A stretch of 49,107 nucleotides of DNA from a virus, in IMG/VR virus record IMGVR_UViG_3300036399_000097, positions 1 through 49,107 of that record; one strand, written 5' to 3'. Made by a program: the position numbers and the translations under genes. This document shows positions 43,334-49,107 of the stretch, piece by piece. Numbering within the stretch: the stretch's first letter is position 1; each line of letters begins with the position of its first letter. Under the pieces are notes generated by a model. The model was not told the origin of the DNA. It was given only the letters and a program-made list of their open reading frames with translations, and did not search any database.

Positions 43334-46300
43334 ACAAACACAAACACCTGGATCTAATACTACTAATACTTTTACTAAAGGTATGGTAAAGGATTTTAAT
43401 GATACCTTCATTGGAGAGGGGTTGTGGACTCATGCACGCAATGCAGTTAATAACTCACATGACGGTCAGATTGGAGTTATTGGTAATGAACCTGCTAATT
43501 TATTTTGCGTACAGCTTCCTTATACCGTTATCGGATGCATTCACTTATCAGAAGATCAGTGGGCTGTATTCACAACAGATGATGTAAACTCAGAGATAGG
43601 TGTATTTGACGAGTCTGCCTGTACTTATAAAAAAGTTATAAACGATCCATGTTTAAACTTTAATCGTTCAAGTTTAATAACTGGTGCCTACCGTAAGCGT
43701 TACGATTGTGAGAGATTAGTATATTGGGATGATGCTCGTAATCCTTCTAGATTTATTGATATAGATAATCCTCCACTAAAAACTAGGAACGTTGTTGTTG
43801 ATGGTTGCATCACAGAAGTTCCGTTAACTCCTATACAACTAGACTGTGAGGCTATTAGAATAGCTTCATTAGTCACTACGCCTTGTATAAACCTTGCTAA
43901 AGGTAAAGTTGGTGGTATGCTTCCTAATGGATCTTACCAGGCTGTAATAGCCTATACAATAGCAGGAGTTAAAGTGACAGACTATTTAGGTATATCTGAG
44001 GTTCAGTCATTGTTTTCACATGAGAATACAAGTTTGTCTTTAGAGATAACTATTACTAGTATTGATAAAAACTTTGATGAGTTTGAACTTGCAATACTAT
44101 CTAACATTAATAATCAAAGTACAGCCAAGAAGATTGGTGTTTACTCAACTGCTCAAGGAACTATTTATTTAGATAAGTGGAGTACAGAGTATGAAACTAT
44201 TCCTGTAAGTCAGATAGTTGTAAGAAAAGAATCTGTTGAGAAAACAGATGATATGTACACTGTTAATGACTATCTTATCAGGATTGGTACAACCAGTAAG
44301 TTTAAGTTTAACTATCAGCCACAAGCTAATAGTATAAAAACTAACTGGGTCTCTGTGCAATATCCTGCAAATTATTATTACAAAGGTGGTAATAATACAG
44401 GGTATATGAGAGATGAGCAGTATGCTTTCTTTATTAGATGGATTTATAATACAGGAGATAAGTCTGAGTCTTATCATATTCCAGGTAGATTACCCTTAGC
44501 TACAGATAGAGATTCTATGGTTGGCGGTGATGCATTTGAAACTATTGGATCATCTGCTGTAAGTCGTCAGCGTTGGCAGGTAGAAAACACAGCTACCATT
44601 GATAGTGTTACAACTTCAACCCTACCTGATGGTGGTGTAATGGTAGCTACAGGTCAAATGGGATATTGGGAAAGTGAAGAAAAATATCCTGATAGAGCAT
44701 TCAATATATGGGGACCATTATGTGGTAAAAAGATTAGACATCATAAGATGCCTGATAATACTATTATTGGCGGTGATGTAATTAATCACTTCTCAGCTAA
44801 TGGTGCAAGTATAAATGTTTTAGGTGTTAAGTTTAATAACATAACCCATCCTTTAGATAATGCGGGTAATCCTATATTATCTATTATAGGCTACGAAATA
44901 CTTAGAGGCTCAAGAGAAGGTAATAAAAGTGTTATAGCAAAAGGTATGCTTAATAACATGAGAGAGTATAATCTTCCTGGAACTACAACAGTAAAAGGAT
45001 TATATCAAAACTATCCTTATAATGATTTACGCCCAGACCAGTATTTAACATCAAATAAAGATATTGCTTATAAAGGATATTCAACTGATAAAAAAGAGGA
45101 CCCTTTAACTGTATATAAGAATAATACTTTTTCTTTTCATTCACCAGAGACTACTTTTAGTAATCCTTTTATGAATGTTCAAGAGCTTAAAGTGTATCAA
45201 GAAATACACGGAAAAGTTGAAGGTAAGTTTACTGAACCATTTAAACATCCAAAGTTTAAAATGGCTAATAACTTCTTGAGTACTATTACAGATGTATTAG
45301 TAATTATTGATAGTATTAATAGGTTACAAGCATTATTTTCAGGACAAGGAGGAGTAAAGATTGCTGCCACTGATGACTTTCCTATTGAACTTAATTATGG
45401 AATACCAAAAAATCCAGAACCTGCTGCAGGAATTGGAGGAGCTATAGTATTTGGTATTCAATTAGCTTTAAAAATAGCTACTACTGCTGCTGTATTAGTA
45501 TTAGAAAAAAGACTTGCCGATCTTAAAAAAGAGAAGCTTATTAGTATGTTCTTATACTTAGTACCAAAGAAGCAATATGCTCTGCAGTATTTATCTCATG
45601 CTTTCTATAATAACTCTACTAGAAATATAAGAGGTAATATTAGAAAAGAGATTACTGATTCTTCTTATATAAGAACTGGTGTTCATGGGTTTGGTGCAAA
45701 CTATAGAGTTAATAACTTCTATAGAAACCAATATGTAATCTTAGAAACATCTACAGATCTTTTAAAGACCGGTACACAATCAGGTATAACAGATGACAGT
45801 AGACAATTATATCATGATGCAAATGTAAATATAAACGATACGTTTGTTACTAATACTGTTGCTTATTACGGTGCCATTAAGATTCCTATGGTGTCACAGT
45901 ATGGTCAGCTAGATTCTATAAAGCAGTTACCACTATCTAGTTGTGTTGAATTTACTCAACCTGATAAAACTAAAAAGTATACTAGTGAGATATGCTTTGG
46001 CGGTGATGTTTATATTAATAGATTCACGGAGAGAAACACCATGTTTTATTTTAATACATGGTTAATGGGTGAGCCTGATGAAATAGAGTTTGACTATCGT
46101 AACCATTTTGCCACAACCTATCCTAGATATTGGGTAAACTCTAAAAGAATTGATGGAGAGCTTTTAAAAGACGTAGCTAGAGAACATAGACATTTAAATG
46201 GTAATAGCTCACAAGGAGTCAGCTTCTATGTTAAGAATAGACATTTTTATTTATTTAACTCTGGTGTACGTGACTTCTTTGTAGAAAGTGAGATTAATGT

Positions 46301-47909
46301 AGGCTACCGTGATCATGATGATCAGATAGAACGTAGGTTCTATGATCCATATGGGTATGCCGATATAGATATGATGTTTAGAAGTGACACTATTAAGAGT
46401 GGGGAAATATATAAGTATGACTATTCTTTAAGTGTATCTAAACTATTCAATAGTCACATCTCTTGGGGAAACATCCTACCTAGAGATTATGATCCTAAAG
46501 TTGCTGAAAAGTGTTATGTATATAATCCTAACCGTGTAATATATTCTTTACCACAGTTTAGTGAATCTAAAAAAGATAACTGGAGATTATACTTAGCCAA
46601 TAACTATAAAGAGTTCTTATCACCTGTAACATCTATTAAGTCAATTAATAGAACAGGTGCCTTGTTTATGATGAAGCGTCAAAGTCCTATGCAGTTTATG
46701 GGCGTAGAGGAACTTAAGCTTGACGGTACAGGAGCTAAGATTACTATTGGTGACGGAGCATTGTTTAATGATAGAGGCACTCAACAGTTACAAGCTGTAG
46801 TCAATGCAGAAGAGTCATTTGAATATGGCTCAAACCAAAGTAGGTATGCTTCAATGAATACTTCTTATGGTGTATTTTGGGTTTCTCAAGATCAGGGTAA
46901 AGTGTTTGTATATGGTGGTGGTATTAAAGAGATTTCTAAGGATGGTTTAAAATGGTGGTTTGCTAGATATTTACCTAGTGAACTTCTTAAATCATTCCCT
47001 TCTTTTCCATTATCAGATAATCCTGTAAAAGGAGTTGGCGTACAGATGATCTTTGATAATACTAATGAGATATTGTACATCACTAAAAAGGATTACAAGC
47101 CATTATTTACAGACTTAGTTCTAGAGGGTGAAAGATTTTATCGTATAGTAAATGGAGCTAAGACTTATTATAACTTAGAGTCAGAAGCTTTTCAACCGGC
47201 ATCTTTTACAATATCATATGATCCTAAGTCTCAAGTTTGGTTGTCATTCCATGATTGGATTCCAACATTCTTGTTGCCAGGTAAGGCTCATTTCATGAGT
47301 GTTAATAAAGACACTATATGGAAGCATAACATCCGTTGTGATAAATACACTAACTTCTATGGTATAGACTATCCATTTGAGATAGAGTTTGTATCTTCAA
47401 CTGGTCAAAGTGTTAACTCAATGAGAAGTGTTGAATATATATTAGAAGCTTATAAGTCTCACAATAATTGTTCAGATAGGTTCCATGTATTAGATGAAAA
47501 CTTTGATCAAGCTATTGTTTATAACTCAGAACAAGTATCTGGTTTACTAGAACTTGTTATAAAGAGTAAAACTAATCCTTTAGATATGCTTACATATCCA
47601 CAGGTGGGAGCTCAGTCAATAAAGATTAACTTCTCTAAAGAAGAAAATAAATATAGATTTAATCAGTTTTGGGATGTGACTAAAAACCGTGGAGAGTTTA
47701 CAGGCGGCAATGTTCCTATGTTTGTAACTAAACCTAATGGTTACCAATTTGATATTAACGCTCAGTATGTTAACTATCAAAAGCCAGCATTAGAACATAA
47801 GAAGTTTAGACATCATTCTAACAGAGTGTTTCTTCGTAAACTTAAAAGCAATGACGTTAAGTTCTTGTTTAAAATATCTAACTTAAAACTCTTACAATCA
47901 CCTAGGTAA
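43326..47909 (+). CDS. Muzzle (stabilization)-like tail protein
   Basis: 1,527 residues. The N-terminal region (NTTNTFTKGMVKDFND, ARNAVNNSHDGQIGVIGNE, YTVIGCIHLSEDQWAVFTTD, RLVYWDDARNPSRFIDID) matches the crAss-like stabilization/muzzle protein family as I know it: a large beta-propeller-containing tail nozzle that caps the ring stack (gp44 in phage crAss001). A hydrophobic helix lies at about residues 703-730 (GGAIVFGIQLALKIATTAAV), possibly a fusion- or pore-related segment or a buried core helix. A further beta region occupies 780-1450, with a basic end. The start overlaps the metallopeptidase gene and the stop overlaps the next ATG. Confidence 0.82.
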   Translation: MAEQTQTPGSNTTNTFTKGMVKDFNDTFIGEGLWTHARNAVNNSHDGQIGVIGNEPANLFCVQLPYTVIGCIHLSEDQWAVFTTDDVNSEIGVFDESACTYKKVINDPCLNFNRSSLITGAYRKRYDCERLVYWDDARNPSRFIDIDNPPLKTRNVVVDGCITEVPLTPIQLDCEAIRIASLVTTPCINLAKGKVGGMLPNGSYQAVIAYTIAGVKVTDYLGISEVQSLFSHENTSLSLEITITSIDKNFDEFELAILSNINNQSTAKKIGVYSTAQGTIYLDKWSTEYETIPVSQIVVRKESVEKTDDMYTVNDYLIRIGTTSKFKFNYQPQANSIKTNWVSVQYPANYYYKGGNNTGYMRDEQYAFFIRWIYNTGDKSESYHIPGRLPLATDRDSMVGGDAFETIGSSAVSRQRWQVENTATIDSVTTSTLPDGGVMVATGQMGYWESEEKYPDRAFNIWGPLCGKKIRHHKMPDNTIIGGDVINHFSANGASINVLGVKFNNITHPLDNAGNPILSIIGYEILRGSREGNKSVIAKGMLNNMREYNLPGTTTVKGLYQNYPYNDLRPDQYLTSNKDIAYKGYSTDKKEDPLTVYKNNTFSFHSPETTFSNPFMNVQELKVYQEIHGKVEGKFTEPFKHPKFKMANNFLSTITDVLVIIDSINRLQALFSGQGGVKIAATDDFPIELNYGIPKNPEPAAGIGGAIVFGIQLALKIATTAAVLVLEKRLADLKKEKLISMFLYLVPKKQYALQYLSHAFYNNSTRNIRGNIRKEITDSSYIRTGVHGFGANYRVNNFYRNQYVILETSTDLLKTGTQSGITDDSRQLYHDANVNINDTFVTNTVAYYGAIKIPMVSQYGQLDSIKQLPLSSCVEFTQPDKTKKYTSEICFGGDVYINRFTERNTMFYFNTWLMGEPDEIEFDYRNHFATTYPRYWVNSKRIDGELLKDVAREHRHLNGNSSQGVSFYVKNRHFYLFNSGVRDFFVESEINVGYRDHDDQIERRFYDPYGYADIDMMFRSDTIKSGEIYKYDYSLSVSKLFNSHISWGNILPRDYDPKVAEKCYVYNPNRVIYSLPQFSESKKDNWRLYLANNYKEFLSPVTSIKSINRTGALFMMKRQSPMQFMGVEELKLDGTGAKITIGDGALFNDRGTQQLQAVVNAEESFEYGSNQSRYASMNTSYGVFWVSQDQGKVFVYGGGIKEISKDGLKWWFARYLPSELLKSFPSFPLSDNPVKGVGVQMIFDNTNEILYITKKDYKPLFTDLVLEGERFYRIVNGAKTYYNLESEAFQPASFTISYDPKSQVWLSFHDWIPTFLLPGKAHFMSVNKDTIWKHNIRCDKYTNFYGIDYPFEIEFVSSTGQSVNSMRSVEYILEAYKSHNNCSDRFHVLDENFDQAIVYNSEQVSGLLELVIKSKTNPLDMLTYPQVGAQSIKINFSKEENKYRFNQFWDVTKNRGEFTGGNVPMFVTKPNGYQFDINAQYVNYQKPALEHKKFRHHSNRVFLRKLKSNDVKFLFKISNLKLLQSPR

Positions 47910-49107
47910 TGAATAAGTTATTAATACATATGATGAATGCTGGTGATATAGATCACCGAATCCTTCCTGGTTTGCAGAAGATGCAAAAGGCTGGGCAGGT
48001 ACGTAGGTTTACTATGCCGGCAATACAACAAGATTTTAGTAGTAATGATAATTTAGCTAACCCAATTGCGGTTAGGAAAAGAATGGAAGCTGACTTTATA
48101 ACTAAACGAAATATAGATAAAAGAAATGCTCTTCAAGCTGCTCAAGATAGGCAAGGATATATTAGACAAGCAGAAGCTCCAAGATCTGCAGCTTCTAAAG
48201 CTTGGGCTATTATGACTAATCCTATGACTGCATTAAAATATAAAGTTCAAGGAAGAGATATACCTGATAATTTTGAGAGAGGAGAAAAAAACTCTTTAGA
48301 TTTAGCTGCTAATATAGTTAATCCTTTTTTCTATATTAATGAAGGAAAAGAGTTTCTTAAAGGTGTCGGTAATATAGGATATAAAGCAGTTACTGATCCA
48401 TTTAGTTTAAGTGGGATGGATTTTTTAAATACTGCAATGCATGGCGTAGGAGCTCTTCCTGCTGTAGGGGAAGCTGTTCAAGGAACCAACTTAGTTTCTA
48501 AAGGACTAAGAGGAGCTACTAAAGCTTATAAGGGTACAGCAGGTATGACTAGTAAGTTAGGCAGAGTAAAAAATGCAGCTAATGCTGGAGCTATTGAACT
48601 TGGTTATACACCAGGTGATATAACTGGTCACTCATATTTTAATATACCAGCTGATGAAGTGTCTAAAATGATGTCTCAAGAAATGGGTTCACTACCTAAA
48701 GGAGCATTTACTTTTGATGGAAATATGAGTAAAAACTCAGCTCCATTGTTTTGGACACAAGCTGCTAGATCTCCAAAAGGATTTACTGTAGTTAATCCTG
48801 GTACAACTCAAGGATTAAACTGGTCAGGTACTATGGGTAAAAGAGTTAGTAACGCTCTACCAAAAAACATAGAAAAGATTATGCCTGATGCAGCTAATTA
48901 TGCAGAAGAATTAAAAAATCGTATTGATTATTTAAAGAAATTAGGAGATCCCAAATCTTTACAAAATGCTGCTCAGTTAGAAAGAGATGGTATAAGTTCT
49001 CAAATTGTAAGTGATCTTCCAAATGCTGCTATGACAGATTATAATGTTAAAAACTCTTTTACAGACTTTTTAAATAGTTATAAAACTACATTAGATAATC
49101 CTATTAT
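47909..49107 (+). CDS. Cargo/ejection-like virion protein, 3' end outside window
   Basis: An open frame from ATG 47909 (overlapping the muzzle stop, taATG) runs to the window edge with no stop, giving at least 399 residues. The N-terminal 120 residues are basic and Gln-rich (KRMEADFITKRNIDKRNALQ), then come amphipathic Gly/Ala stretches (GVGALPAVGEAV, LGRVKNAANAGAIEL). In crAss-like phages the gene after the muzzle encodes cargo protein C1 (gp45 in crAss001), followed by giant virion RNA polymerase genes. Position and composition agree with a cargo protein; no catalytic motif is seen in this part. Confidence 0.72.
   Translation, partial: MNKLLIHMMNAGDIDHRILPGLQKMQKAGQVRRFTMPAIQQDFSSNDNLANPIAVRKRMEADFITKRNIDKRNALQAAQDRQGYIRQAEAPRSAASKAWAIMTNPMTALKYKVQGRDIPDNFERGEKNSLDLAANIVNPFFYINEGKEFLKGVGNIGYKAVTDPFSLSGMDFLNTAMHGVGALPAVGEAVQGTNLVSKGLRGATKAYKGTAGMTSKLGRVKNAANAGAIELGYTPGDITGHSYFNIPADEVSKMMSQEMGSLPKGAFTFDGNMSKNSAPLFWTQAARSPKGFTVVNPGTTQGLNWSGTMGKRVSNALPKNIEKIMPDAANYAEELKNRIDYLKKLGDPKSLQNAAQLERDGISSQIVSDLPNAAMTDYNVKNSFTDFLNSYKTTLDNPI

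Noticed and set aside
1-49107. Stop-codon reassignment, as found in some crAss-like phages
   Set aside because: Genes of normal length end with TAA and TAG; no family is broken by a recurrent stop. The single TAA before terL is better explained as a gene boundary.
1-49107. Minus-strand genes
   Set aside because: All minus-strand frames are short, lie opposite strong plus-strand genes and have unnatural composition (runs of Leu, Ser and Cys).

Overview
The window reads as about 49 kb of the virion-gene half of a tailed double-stranded DNA phage. It is AT-rich and every convincing gene is on the plus strand. Gene order and protein features fit a crAss-like phage (Crassvirales or a close relative): large terminase, a portal of about 900 residues with a Gln-rich coiled tail, an acidic scaffold-like protein, an HK97-type major capsid protein, several ring/connector-like proteins, a 1,527-residue protein resembling the crAss-like muzzle (stabilization) protein, then the start of a long gene in the position of the crAss-like cargo protein. 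The host is most likely a Bacteroidota, probably a flavobacterium. Three intergenic promoters have the Bacteroidota form TTTG-N20-TATATT, starts lack Shine-Dalgarno sequences and sit behind A-rich leaders, and one fibre carries a SprB-type repeat known from flavobacterial gliding adhesins. Family assignments were made by eye, without database searches.

Layout. 1-983: the end of a PRTase-like gene and a conserved protein. 984-1296: tRNA-Cys and a 170-nt expanded tRNA-like gene. 1297-6887: a small protein, TerL, a 91-residue protein and the portal. 6888-13703: head unit (scaffold-like protein, major capsid protein, structured RNA, a 339-residue protein, a ring-like protein, a Dps-like ferritin-fold protein, an abundant-type structural protein, terminator). 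13706-33500: fibre unit, including a zinc-knuckle miniprotein, three proteins with related C-terminal domains, three giant fibres with C-terminal S74 self-cleaving chaperones, an Asp-box propeller adhesin with Cys-rich repeats, and small companion proteins. 33525-34157: a single-gene unit. 34155-39355: Cys-rich, FN3 and SprB decoration/adhesin proteins, ending at a terminator with an alternative hairpin. 39431-49107: metallophosphoesterase, a conserved protein, two ring-like proteins, a small HExxH metallopeptidase, the muzzle-like protein and the start of the cargo-like gene.

How it works together: TerL and portal package DNA into a capsid built on the scaffold-like protein; ring and muzzle proteins form the short tail; the fibre and adhesin block supplies modular receptor binding; the last gene probably encodes a protein carried in the virion. 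The most unusual items are the Dps-like protein with exact ferroxidase-ligand spacing, the expanded tRNA-like RNA, the multi-hairpin RNA behind the capsid gene, terminators fused to promoters, leader motifs shared by separate genes, and the small metallopeptidase beside the muzzle gene. No integrase, CRISPR array, reverse transcriptase or insertion sequence was seen.
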